Part shown: positions 6,510 through 14,782 of the stretch, one piece after another | How positions within the stretch are numbered: the stretch's first letter is position 1 | How the letters are laid out: every line of letters starts with the position of its first letter | From: JAPSGB01 sp963775185 | Lineage (GTDB): Bacteria; Myxococcota_A; Polyangia; Polyangiales; Polyangiaceae | Length of the DNA stretch: 64,000 nucleotides | Assembly: GCA_963775185.1 (NCBI GenBank) | Contig: CAVZIE010000030.1 | Span: 58,889-122,888 of the forward strand | Reading direction: 5' to 3' | The notes under the pieces: model-generated | What the model saw: the letters and a program-made list of their open reading frames with translations, nothing else | The model's database searches: none | What the model was told of the DNA's origin: nothing | Made by a program: the position numbers and the translations under genes

Positions 6510-8672
6510 CTAGTACGTCATCCGAGCGGCGACGCGAGCGCGGACGTCCGGGTCCGAGGCCAGCACGAACAACCGCACCGGGCGCGCGTTGTCGAGGGCG
6601 ACGCTCGACAGGATCACGTTGCGACCTTGGACGTGGAAGGCGCTGTAGTCCATCGGGGCGGACGGCCCGACCTCGAAAACGTCGCGAACGGCAACGTCGT
6701 CCGGAATGGCGAGGGTCACGTCCGGCGCCATTGCCGTGAACTGCCACGGCTTGGACGCCAGGGCGCAAGTCAAATCATTGTTGCCCGACGTCGGCTTCAC
6801 GTCGATGACGGGCACGACCAGGGCGTCGCGACCACGGATCATGTCCACGATCACGCCGGGGTCGGCCTTGGCCATGCCCGTGATATCGCCCTCGCGGAGC
6901 ACGTCGCCGACGCCGTGCACCATGCGATCGAGGGTGGACATCGCGTCCCAGCTTGCGGGGTTCGCGGCGGCCTTGTCCATGTTGGACTGGAACCACATCA
7001 GCCCCTTGCCGCCGGCGGCGACCACGCTCATGCCCTGCACCATGATTTCCTGCGGCGCGGGTTGCGCCTTCCAGGCGCTGACCGGCGACAGCCCTTGCGA
7101 GTACAGCCAGGTCGGCAGAGGCATATGATTATCGCGCGCGTTGACCAGGAAATCGTAGGCGGCGCGGGGCTGGGGGTTCGATCCCCATTGGGTGATGTGC
7201 GGCGCACAACCGGCAATGTAGAAGTCGAAGCCCTGGATGTCGGCGATGCCGGCGAAGGTGCCGATGTTGCCGTTCGTCTTGGCGCCGTTGTAGGTGGGCA
7301 CCTCAGGATACGCGTCCCACAGCTGATCGGTGCGAGCGGCCTTCGTTTCGGCGTTGGAGTGCCCGCTCCCGTCGGAGATTTCCCCGTCGGATTCATCGCC
7401 GGTCATGAACGCGGCGATGCCACCGGTGTCGGCGATCGTATGCGCCAGACCGAAGTCGTCGCTGGGCATCAGGTCGAAGCCCTGGGTGCTGGCGGCCTGT
7501 GCGACCAGCGCCGATTGATCGAAGTTGCAGCCGGTGGTCGGGCCCGACAGGAAGAACGTATCGATGCCGGCGGCCCGGTGCTTGTCGTAGTTCTGCTGGT
7601 TCACGCCCGGAAACGGGCAGTCGCTCGTGTTGTTCCAGGTGACGATGGGATAGCGAACCGGCACGACGCGCCCGACGCCGACCGCCGGCGCGGTGCCGAC
7701 GTACTTCACCACCACCGTCCAAGCATCGCCGGGCTTGGCCGGTGTGCAGAGCGGCACACTCAGCAGCATTTGCGCGGCAGGTGCCAACACTTTCGACGGA
7801 ACGCACGCAGTCGACGTCACGTCCTTTCCGTCCACGACAAGGCGATCGATCTGGTGGGAAACCGTGTCGACGTTCTTCACGTGCACGAGCAGCGTCGAGT
7901 AGTCAAGACTGGTGGTGACGTAGCCGAGCGGTGCGGGCGTCGTCGCCACCGGAAATGTTCCGTTGAACGCATCGCCGCCGGTGGTCTGGATCTGCAGCGT
8001 GCCGCTGACCTTGGAATCCCACTTCGCATCGCGCGAGTGGAACTGCACGAATAGCGGGGCGCCCGCGACCGCGTGGTGCGGCCACACGTGGTACCACTCG
8101 AGCGGAGGATTACTCGCGCTCGCGAGTTGGCTCGTGTCGTAGCCGTCGATCACCACCTTGGTCACGTCGCCGGTGTTCTGCGCCACGAGCGCCACGTGGA
8201 AGCGGCCGCCGTTCACCGGCGCATCCGTGTACTCGTTGTAGATGCTGTCCGGGTAGTAGGCGTCCTTGCGGTACGAGGCGTAGGTTATGGTGTCCGCCGG
8301 CGACGCGCACGTGTTCGCCGACGCGGTGCAGCTCGCGGTCGCAGGCACGATGTCGCCGGAGCTGGCACCGGCCGCTCCCGAGCCACCGGCAGCGCCACCG
8401 GTTCCAACGCCACCGGCAGCGCCGCCGGCTCCAGCGCCACCGGCAGCGCCGCCGGCTCCAGCGCCACCGGCAGCGCCGCTGGCTCCTGGGCCACCGGCCG
8501 CGCCGCTGGCTCCTGGGCCACCGGCAGCGCCGGACACGCCTGCACCGCCTCCGCTAGCCGCCGCTCCCGCCGCGCCGCCGCTTGCCTTGCCTCCGCCGGA
8601 GCCGGAGCTACCGCAAGCGCCGAGCAGTCCCATCCCGATCACGAACACCGACAACTGCAACGCAGTACGCAT
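6510..8672 (-). CDS. Large exported lipoprotein, possible carbohydrate-active domain
   Basis: A 720-residue lipoprotein. The start at 8672 gives MRTALQLSVFVIGMGLLGAC with a clear lipobox Cys, followed by about 100 residues of GAAGGPGASGAAGG-type linker. The folded part begins near residue 120: a beta-rich region, then a segment with DTFFLSGPT, DLMPSDDFGL, MTGDESDG, DIQGFDFYIAGCAPH and GKGLMWFQSNMD that reads like a TIM-barrel glycoside-hydrolase-type domain, then a beta domain. I cannot place it in a numbered family, so catalysis is an inference. It is divergent from the TetR gene across 97 bases and may be controlled by the operator there. Confidence 0.6.
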   Translation of the reverse strand: MRTALQLSVFVIGMGLLGACGSSGSGGGKASGGAAGAAASGGGAGVSGAAGGPGASGAAGGPGASGAAGGAGAGGAAGGAGAGGAAGGVGTGGAAGGSGAAGASSGDIVPATASCTASANTCASPADTITYASYRKDAYYPDSIYNEYTDAPVNGGRFHVALVAQNTGDVTKVVIDGYDTSQLASASNPPLEWYHVWPHHAVAGAPLFVQFHSRDAKWDSKVSGTLQIQTTGGDAFNGTFPVATTPAPLGYVTTSLDYSTLLVHVKNVDTVSHQIDRLVVDGKDVTSTACVPSKVLAPAAQMLLSVPLCTPAKPGDAWTVVVKYVGTAPAVGVGRVVPVRYPIVTWNNTSDCPFPGVNQQNYDKHRAAGIDTFFLSGPTTGCNFDQSALVAQAASTQGFDLMPSDDFGLAHTIADTGGIAAFMTGDESDGEISDGSGHSNAETKAARTDQLWDAYPEVPTYNGAKTNGNIGTFAGIADIQGFDFYIAGCAPHITQWGSNPQPRAAYDFLVNARDNHMPLPTWLYSQGLSPVSAWKAQPAPQEIMVQGMSVVAAGGKGLMWFQSNMDKAAANPASWDAMSTLDRMVHGVGDVLREGDITGMAKADPGVIVDMIRGRDALVVPVIDVKPTSGNNDLTCALASKPWQFTAMAPDVTLAIPDDVAVRDVFEVGPSAPMDYSAFHVQGRNVILSSVALDNARPVRLFVLASDPDVRARVAARMTY

Positions 8673-8716
8673 GTCGAATGGCGTGGCACCGCCGCCCGGG
8701 CGCCTCAAGCAAAAAG

Positions 8717-8748
8717 TGGCACTTCGTGCCTATTGACACCGAGTGCCA
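8717..8748. promoter_or_regulatory. Probable TetR operator and promoter in the divergent intergenic region
   Basis: TTGACACCGAGTGCCA (8733-8748) is an imperfect palindrome of the kind TetR proteins bind, and its TTGACA doubles as a -35 hexamer toward the TetR gene. A second palindrome, GGCACTTCGTGCC, occupies 8718-8730 and shares the GGCAC/GTGCC half sites. The pair lies between two divergent start codons (8672 and 8769), so one regulator could govern both directions. Confidence 0.5.
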
Positions 8749-8768
8749 GAAAACCGAGACTGCGCGCG

Positions 8769-9362
8769 ATGGAGGCGCTTTCCGGACGGGAGCGGAACAA
8801 GGCGCGCGTTCGCGACGCGTTGGTGGAGGCTGCGTCGCAGTTGTTCGCCAAGCGCGGCTTCGCGCAGACGACCGTGGACGACATCGTGGCGGCTGCGGAC
8901 GTCTCGCGACGCACCTTCTTCCGGTACTTCGAAACCAAGGAGGCGATCGCGATGCCCGAGCATCCGGATCGCCTCGTGCGTTTCCGGCGCCTCCTCGCGG
9001 AGACGCCGGATGCGCCGCCCTTCGAGCGCGTGCGAAACGCCTTGATTGCGATTGCGCAGGAGCACGAGCGTTCGCGCGCGGCGATCCTGGCCGAGCAGCG
9101 CGTGATCTCGGCGGCGCCCACGCTCGTCACGCGCGAGCTTGAATGGGATCGACAGTGGGAGGCCGCCATGGCAGACACGCTGGCCAACGGCGCGCGCGGC
9201 AAGGCGGCGCAGCGTGACGCCCGCTTGTTGGCCGGCGCGACGATTGGTGTGGTGCGCGCCGCGCTGCGGGAGTGGTTCGAGCACGGCGGGAGCCTGGTGC
9301 GCCTGGGCCACTACGCGCTCGACGGCATCGACCCCTCGAGGCAGGCGAGGACGCAATCATGA
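8769..9362 (+). CDS. TetR/AcrR family transcriptional regulator
   Basis: A 197-residue regulator with a standard N-terminal TetR DNA-binding domain: ALVEAASQLFAKRGFAQTTV, then DDIVAAADVSRRTFFRYFET, the helix-turn-helix with the conserved F-F-R-Y-F. The C-terminal ligand-binding domain is helical and not conserved enough to suggest a ligand. The ATG at 8769 places the helix-turn-helix at residues 15-60 as usual; upstream in-frame codons lie in the divergent lipoprotein's leader. The stop overlaps the next gene's ATG (ATGA), so it is probably co-translated with the acylase and may regulate it. Confidence 0.88.
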   Translation: MEALSGRERNKARVRDALVEAASQLFAKRGFAQTTVDDIVAAADVSRRTFFRYFETKEAIAMPEHPDRLVRFRRLLAETPDAPPFERVRNALIAIAQEHERSRAAILAEQRVISAAPTLVTRELEWDRQWEAAMADTLANGARGKAAQRDARLLAGATIGVVRAALREWFEHGGSLVRLGHYALDGIDPSRQARTQS

Positions 9363-11830
9363 AGGGTTGGGTGCTCCTGAGCGCGCTCTCCCTGGCGCTG
9401 GTCGGCTGCGGCAGTGACGAGGCGACCTCGAGCGCGCCGCGCGTGATGAAGGACTACACGCTGCGCGAGCCTGTCGACATCACCTTCGACGACCAGGACA
9501 TTCCGCACATCTACGCGCAGAGCGATCTCGATGCCGTGTTCGCCGAAGGCTACCAGGAGGCGACGGACGATCTGTATCCGCTCGAGCTGATCAAGCGGGC
9601 ATCCACCGGACACCTCGCGGAAGTGGTGGGCCAGCAGGCGCTGCAAAGCGACGAGCAAGCGCTCACTTTCCGGTTCGCGGAAATGGGCAGGCGCTCCGCC
9701 GGGCTCCTGGCGCAAGAGCGCCCCGGCGACTACAACCTGCTCGTCGCCTACGCGGCGGGCATCAATCGACGCATTGCGGAGGTGGACCGCGGCGAAGTCG
9801 CGAAGCCCGACGGTTTCGCCACGCTCGGCTTCGACCCGGAGCCGTGGACGGTCGACGACGTGTACGCCATTGGCGAGCGTATCCAGTTCGGGTTCTCGAA
9901 CACGTTCAGCTTCGATCTGCTTGCGACCTTGCTCGGCAAGCTCGTGGATCACGCCGACCAGCTCCCCGTCTACGAGCCGTTTGGCTCCGCGTTCTACGTC
10001 AAGGATGCCGCCGCGGCGGGCAAGAGCACGCAGAGCGCGCGGAGTGCGCCGCTCCCCGCCGGGCGCGTCGCCATCGACGCGAAGCAGGCGAGCGCGTTGT
10101 TTGCCGCGTTGGGGCGCGTCCGGCGTTTCCACGGCGACGGCGAAGGCAGCAACTCGTGGGCTGTCAGCGGACAACATACGGACAACGGTCGCCCGTATCT
10201 CGCCAACGACTCCCACGGGCCGTTGACCGATCCGAACCTGATGCATCTGCAGCACCTCGACTCGACCAGCGGCGGCGGCACGCTCGACGTCATCGGATTG
10301 TCGTACCTCGGGCTGCCGTTGGTCCACGTCGGGCACAACCAGAGCATCGCGTGGGGAGCGACGACGAACTTCGCCGACACGATGGACCTCTGGGACGTGA
10401 GCGTCGATGGCGACACCGTCGACCTCGGCGGCGAGCAACTCGCAATCGAGACGACAACGGAGACGATCCGCGTGCGCGCGGCGGACGGCAGCGTGCAGGA
10501 TCAGGACTTCGACGTCCGCGTCGTTCCGGGGCGGGGCGTGCTGCTTCCGGCTGCGATCTTGCCGGTGCCCAAGGCGTTGCTTGCCAACGGCGAGTTGCTC
10601 CTCGGCTGGCCCGGCTTCGAGCCCACCGCGGAGCTGTCGATGTTCGCCGGGTTCGACCGTGCGAAGAGCCTGGACGATTTCGACGACGCGGTCGGAATAC
10701 AGCAGATCGGCATGCAGAACTGGATCGCGGCGAGCGCGAACGGGATCCGCCTGCGTGTCCACGGGCTGGTGCCCGATCGCGGGCCCGTCGCGACACGTCC
10801 GCACGCCAACGCAATTCTCGACGGAAGCGATCCGTCCACCTTGTGGAGCGGTGCGTATCTGCCGGACGCGCACTTGCCGCGCCTCGACGGCTCGCAGCCG
10901 TTCATCGTTACGGCAAACAACGACCCATGGGGACACACCGCCGACAACGATCCGACGAACGACGCCTTCTACTACGGTAGCTTCTACGCTCCCGGCTTCC
11001 GGGCGGAGCGCATCACCAACCGACTCGGCGAGCTCATCCAGGCCGGCTCCGTGACTCGCGACGCGATGCAGTCGTTGCAGACGGAAATCAGGAGCACGCT
11101 CGCAGTCGAGATACTGCCTCTGCTCGACGATGCCATGGCTGCAGTCGACACCGACCCGGACCTGGCTGCGTACGTGGGACGCAGCGATCTGGTCGACGCC
11201 GTTGCGCGCCTCGACGCTTGGGACCGGCGAATGGATCGCGCATCCACGGAAGCGGCGCTATGTCGCGTGTTCCTCGCGTACCTGTCGAAGCGCACCCTTG
11301 CGGGGCCCATGGGGCTCTTGTTCCACGGCATCGACGACGCGCAGCCCGTGACGATGCAGAAGATCGATCTGCTGGTCCATGAACAGCACCTCGACACCTT
11401 TCTCGGCGGCAAGCAACGCGTCGATCTGGTCGGTGCGCTGTCGGACGCGATCGCCGAGCTCGACAAGCGCAGTCTCGCGCTGGGTCGCCCGGCAACCTGG
11501 GGCGATCTGCACGAGGCCGTATTCAAGAAGTCCGATTTGACCGACCCGACGATCCTCGTCACCGACGGCGACGACAGCACGCTGAACGTGGCGCAATCGC
11601 GCTGTTGGAACAACGACGCGCTGGCGGAGCATTGCACCACCACTGGTGGGGCTGTCTACCGTCTGGTCAACGGTTTCGACGCGGACGGCACGCCCGTCGC
11701 GACCTACGATTTTCCGATGGGCAACGCCGGCAGTACCGACGATTGGGCGAATGAACGCTACGCGCCGCTGCGCTTCCGGCGGAGCGACGTGGAAGGACAC
11801 GCAAGCGCCACGCATCGGCTCACGCCCTGA
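9359..11830 (+). CDS. Penicillin acylase family lipoprotein (Ntn hydrolase)
   Basis: An 823-residue enzyme of the penicillin amidase superfamily. MKGWVLLSALSLALVGC is a lipoprotein signal peptide. The alpha-chain region contains the DIPHIYAQSDLDAVFAEGY signature. The autocatalytic site is EGSNSWAVSG, in which Ser264 would become the N-terminal nucleophile of the beta chain after cleavage behind Gly. GHNQSIAWG and a downstream TANNDPWG supply the usual oxyanion and Asn motifs. Family members hydrolyse beta-lactam side chains, acyl-homoserine lactones or cyclic lipopeptides; the substrate is open. The ATG overlaps the TetR stop, making a two-gene unit consistent with inducible expression. Confidence 0.85.
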   Translation: MKGWVLLSALSLALVGCGSDEATSSAPRVMKDYTLREPVDITFDDQDIPHIYAQSDLDAVFAEGYQEATDDLYPLELIKRASTGHLAEVVGQQALQSDEQALTFRFAEMGRRSAGLLAQERPGDYNLLVAYAAGINRRIAEVDRGEVAKPDGFATLGFDPEPWTVDDVYAIGERIQFGFSNTFSFDLLATLLGKLVDHADQLPVYEPFGSAFYVKDAAAAGKSTQSARSAPLPAGRVAIDAKQASALFAALGRVRRFHGDGEGSNSWAVSGQHTDNGRPYLANDSHGPLTDPNLMHLQHLDSTSGGGTLDVIGLSYLGLPLVHVGHNQSIAWGATTNFADTMDLWDVSVDGDTVDLGGEQLAIETTTETIRVRAADGSVQDQDFDVRVVPGRGVLLPAAILPVPKALLANGELLLGWPGFEPTAELSMFAGFDRAKSLDDFDDAVGIQQIGMQNWIAASANGIRLRVHGLVPDRGPVATRPHANAILDGSDPSTLWSGAYLPDAHLPRLDGSQPFIVTANNDPWGHTADNDPTNDAFYYGSFYAPGFRAERITNRLGELIQAGSVTRDAMQSLQTEIRSTLAVEILPLLDDAMAAVDTDPDLAAYVGRSDLVDAVARLDAWDRRMDRASTEAALCRVFLAYLSKRTLAGPMGLLFHGIDDAQPVTMQKIDLLVHEQHLDTFLGGKQRVDLVGALSDAIAELDKRSLALGRPATWGDLHEAVFKKSDLTDPTILVTDGDDSTLNVAQSRCWNNDALAEHCTTTGGAVYRLVNGFDADGTPVATYDFPMGNAGSTDDWANERYAPLRFRRSDVEGHASATHRLTP

Positions 11831-11920
11831 TCGCTCGTCCGCCGTCATCAGAGCGGAGTCAGGTCCTTGTTAGGTTGGTGCTCGAGCAGTCCGTGGACAT
11901 GGCCTTCAACGATCGACGCG

Positions 11921-12099
11921 GGCGACTCCCGTCTCAGCCAGGTCTTCGTCGACCTGCTCGTGAACGCGGCGCAGGCGATTTCCCATGGCAACGCCGACGC
12001 GAACGAGATCCGCATCGTCACCTCGACTGACCCGGCGGGGCGCGCCCTCATCGAGATTCGCGACACGGGTCCCGGCATCCCCGCGGAGCTGACCCTCTG
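11921..12099 (+). pseudogene. Histidine kinase ATPase-domain fragment
   Basis: About 60 codons of a sensor histidine kinase HATPase domain: the N-box region SRLSQVFVDLLVNAAQAI and the G1 box IEIRDTGPGIP. There is no upstream dimerisation domain and no G2 box; the frame passes directly into IS91-like transposase sequence at about 12100. The fragment was therefore either carried by, or cut by, the transposon. Confidence 0.8.
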
Positions 12100-13098
12100 C
12101 GCCGGCTTTCCGCACACTCGGTCTGGACGGTGTGTTCGCCGAGAACGCCGACGGCGAGCTGGCGTTCCATGCGCTCCCCTTCCTCACCAACGACGACGTC
12201 GCTGACATCCTGCAGATCGCCCGCACGCGCATCGTCGCGCTCTTGCGTAGGAAGGGCGTGATCGCGGACGACGACGAGAGCGGCGCGAGCGTCGTCACCG
12301 CGGACGCGACGCTCGCGGACGCGGAGCCCGCGCTTGCCGAGCTCGCCGTGGCCTCCGTCACCGCATCGCTGCGGGTATCGGCCATGGAAAGAATTGCTTC
12401 GGCGCAGTTTCAAAATCGACGTCGAGCGCTGTGAATGCGGCGGTCGCATGAAGCTCAAGGCGCTCGTCATGACCGGCGCAGGGATCGATCGATACCTGAC
12501 CTGGCTCGGCGAGCCGACCGAATCCGCCAACGCTCGCCCCCGCCAGGGGCCCGCCGTTCTTCTTGCGCCAGGCAAGCCTGGAGAAATGGAATCATCATGT
12601 AGCGATGTGAAATTTTCACTGTGACCCGCGGGTGCAATTCCCGACCGGCCAAGGTGGAGGACCGCCAGCCGGAAGCGAGTCTTGCGTGGTGCTTGCAACC
12701 GAACAGGGAGCCACACTGCGAAGCGTAGACAGCGGGTACGTGGGCGGCGACATCGAGCCCCGAAAGGTGGGTCGAAGTGGAGGCCGACGCGGTGATGAAC
12801 GCGGAAGGCAACAGAGCGCGGGCCAAAACGCAGGGCAGCCAGCCCGGGGTCCCGGCCTGCAATGCTCCTCCACCGGGGTCTGAGACCGGCGCACGCGTAC
12901 GAAGGGTTGCCCAGGAACCTGGGAGGTCTTGTGGTCTCCGGCGAGAGCCGGAACGGCGAAGCGAAGCGAGAAGCGAAGCGACGTCGGGGCCACGAGAAGT
13001 CGGAGTGCCGCGGTATGAGCAATGACGTCGGGGAACCTGCCCGAGGGACCCGGCTGAGCAAAGGGCGGCACCGGAACATGGAACCGTAGGAGGGACCG

Positions 13099-14423
13099 AT
13101 GGGAGAGACCCTGAGCTCGCCAACCGTCTCAACGAAACTTCAACGGATAGCAGAAGCAGCGAGACGACACCCCGAGCGAGCTTTCACGACGCTCGCCCAC
13201 CACATCGACATCGACTGGCTACGCGAGGCGTACCGACGCACGCGCAAGAACGGAGCGACCGGCATCGACGGACAAACGGCGAGCGAGTATGCGGAAAAGC
13301 TGGAGGAAAACCTCCGGTCGCTGCTCGACCGCTTCAAGTCCGGCGCATATCGGGCGCCCCCCGTCCGGCGCGTGCATATCCCGAAGGGAGATGGGAAGCA
13401 GACGCGACCCATCGGCATTCCAACCTTCGAGGACAAGGTGCTGCAACGCGCGGTCGCGATGCTGCTGGAGGCCATCTACGAGCAGGACTTCCTGGACTGC
13501 TCGTACGGCTTCCGGCCTGGACGCTCGGCACATCAAGCGCTGGAAGCGGTCAGAGACGCGACGATGCCGGTGGGCGGAGGTTGGGTCCTGGAAATCGACA
13601 TCAGGAAATTTTTCGACACCCTCGACCATGGAAGCTTGCTCGAGATCGTCCGCCGCAGGGTACGTGACGGTGTGCTGCTGCGCATCATCGGAAAGTGGCT
13701 GAACGCGGGCGTGATGGAGGCGGGGAGCATCATGCATCCCGCACTCGGCACGCCGCAGGGTGGGGTTATCTCGCCCCTGCTCGCGAACGTCTACCTGCAC
13801 GAAGTCCTCGACACGTGGTTCGAGCGCGATGTGCGTCCCCGGCTCAAGGGGAAGCAGCGCGCACGACTCGTTCGCTATGCGGACGACGCCGTCTTGGTCT
13901 TCTCGTGGGACGACGACGCGCGACGCGTCCTTGAAGTCCTGCCGAAGCGATTTGCAGGTACGGTCTTTCGCTGCATCCCGACAAGACGAGGCTGGTCGAC
14001 TTCAGGCGTACGGATCGGGGCAACCTGACCGGACCCGGAAGCTTCGACTTTCTCGGCTTCACCCACCACTGGGGACTCTCCCTGCGTGGCCGGTGGGTCG
14101 TGAAGCAGCGGACGGCGAAGGACCGCCTCGGCCGCGCGCTACACCAAGTCCGGCAGTGGTGCCGTGCCCACCGGCATGACCCACTGCGTGCGCAGCAGCA
14201 AGCACTCGCGCGGAAGCTTCGCGGGCACTACAGCTACTTCGGCATCACGTCGAATAGCTGGCAGCTCGCGCACTTCTACCGCGAGACGCAGCGCATCTGG
14301 CGCAAGTGGCTTTCTCGCCGCTCGAACGCCGGATACGTCGACTGGCCGCACATGTTCGCGCTGTTGGAGCGCTTTCCGCTCCCGCCGCCGCGCATCGTGC
14401 ACATGTACCAGCACGTCACGTAG
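13099..14423 (+). pseudogene. ltrA: Group II intron reverse transcriptase/maturase, frameshifted
   Basis: Same protein as the complete copy at 19202-20527 but with one G missing at about 13955 (TTTGCAGG against TTTGGCAGG), which shifts the frame just after the RT palm. The YADD active-site motif (RYADDAVLVF) is upstream of the break, whereas the thumb and maturase regions are out of frame (they resume with KQRTAKDRLGRALHQVRQW). It is therefore either a dead copy depending on its twin or a sequencing indel. No HNH endonuclease domain is present in either copy. Confidence 0.85.
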
Positions 14424-14440
14424 CGAACCCATGTCCCGAC

Positions 14441-14474
14441 GAGCCGGATGCGGGAATTCCGCACGTCCGGATCT
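14441..14474 (+). ncRNA. Group II intron domain V (copy 1)
   Basis: A 34-nt hairpin starting GAGCCGGATGCGGG, the expected length and form of catalytic domain V with the AGC triad. It is followed by a GC-rich hairpin (CCCCGGGAGG against CCTCCCGGGG) in the domain VI position. Confidence 0.8.
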
Positions 14475-14608
14475 GTGGGAGCCCCGGGAGGGAAACCTCC
14501 CGGGGCCACCCGGCAAGAGCGTCGTCATTCGCCGCAAGCTCGGAGAGCCGGTGCAGGCGGAGCTGTTCGACGCGCATTGATGCGCGCCCGAGAAGGCCGA
14601 GGTCCGTC

Positions 14609-14764
14609 CGCGCCAGCGGTCAACCGGCGATGACGAGCCGCCGACCGCTCGACACGGTGGCCACGAGCCTCGCGTCGAGCCGGACCGCCGCGCAGGCTAC
14701 CCGTCGAGGACGGGAGAGTGACGTCGCGGAGCGAGCAGAGGGGCGTTCATGCTACCTACGCGCC
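14609..14764 (+). repeat. IS91-like element right-end segment, copy 1
   Basis: 156 bp that match 28942-29097 with about four differences. The end shared with two more degenerate copies (20790-20836 and, inverted, 59149-59219) is GGGCGTTCATG followed about ten bases later by ACGCGC. It lies downstream of the transposase remnant. It probably contains the terminus at which rolling-circle transfer of this family stops or starts. Confidence 0.65.
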
Positions 14765-14782
14765 TGATATCGCCGGAACGTT

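Larger units (their letters stand above)
12563..14514 (+). mobile_element. Group II intron, copy 1 (1952 bp)
   Basis: The boundaries come from comparing the interrupted transposase codons with their expected junction (PPFF then KS): the intron begins TTGCGCC after TTCTTC and ends GGC before AAGAG. It contains a structured 5' ribozyme region (12563-13098), the reverse transcriptase gene and domains V/VI. It is almost identical to the intron at 18666-20618; three differences were noticed, one being a lost G that breaks its ORF. The ribozyme could still splice if maturase is supplied by the other copy. Confidence 0.85.
12100..14580 (+). pseudogene. IS91-like transposase remnant, copy 1, split by a group II intron
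   Basis: Exon 1 (12100-12562) encodes transposase segments LDGVFAENADGELAFHALPF and DVADILQIARTRIVALLRR. An internal deletion and frame change near 12365 joins this to the C-terminal zinc-binding part YRPWKELLRRSFKIDVERC, CGGRMKLKALV and YLTWLGEPTE, ending in PPFF-equivalent codons. The group II intron follows, and exon 2 (14515-14580) completes the protein with KSVVIRRKLGEPVQAELFDAH. The N-terminal catalytic part with the nucleophilic Tyr is missing. Copies 2 and 3 are at 17985-20711 and 28540-28941. The element is non-autonomous; motifs were compared among the three copies by eye. Confidence 0.75.

Noticed and set aside
6375..8054. 559-codon plus-strand frame antisense to the large lipoprotein
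   Set aside because: Arg/His/Val-rich translation without domains; typical shadow of a high-GC gene on the other strand.
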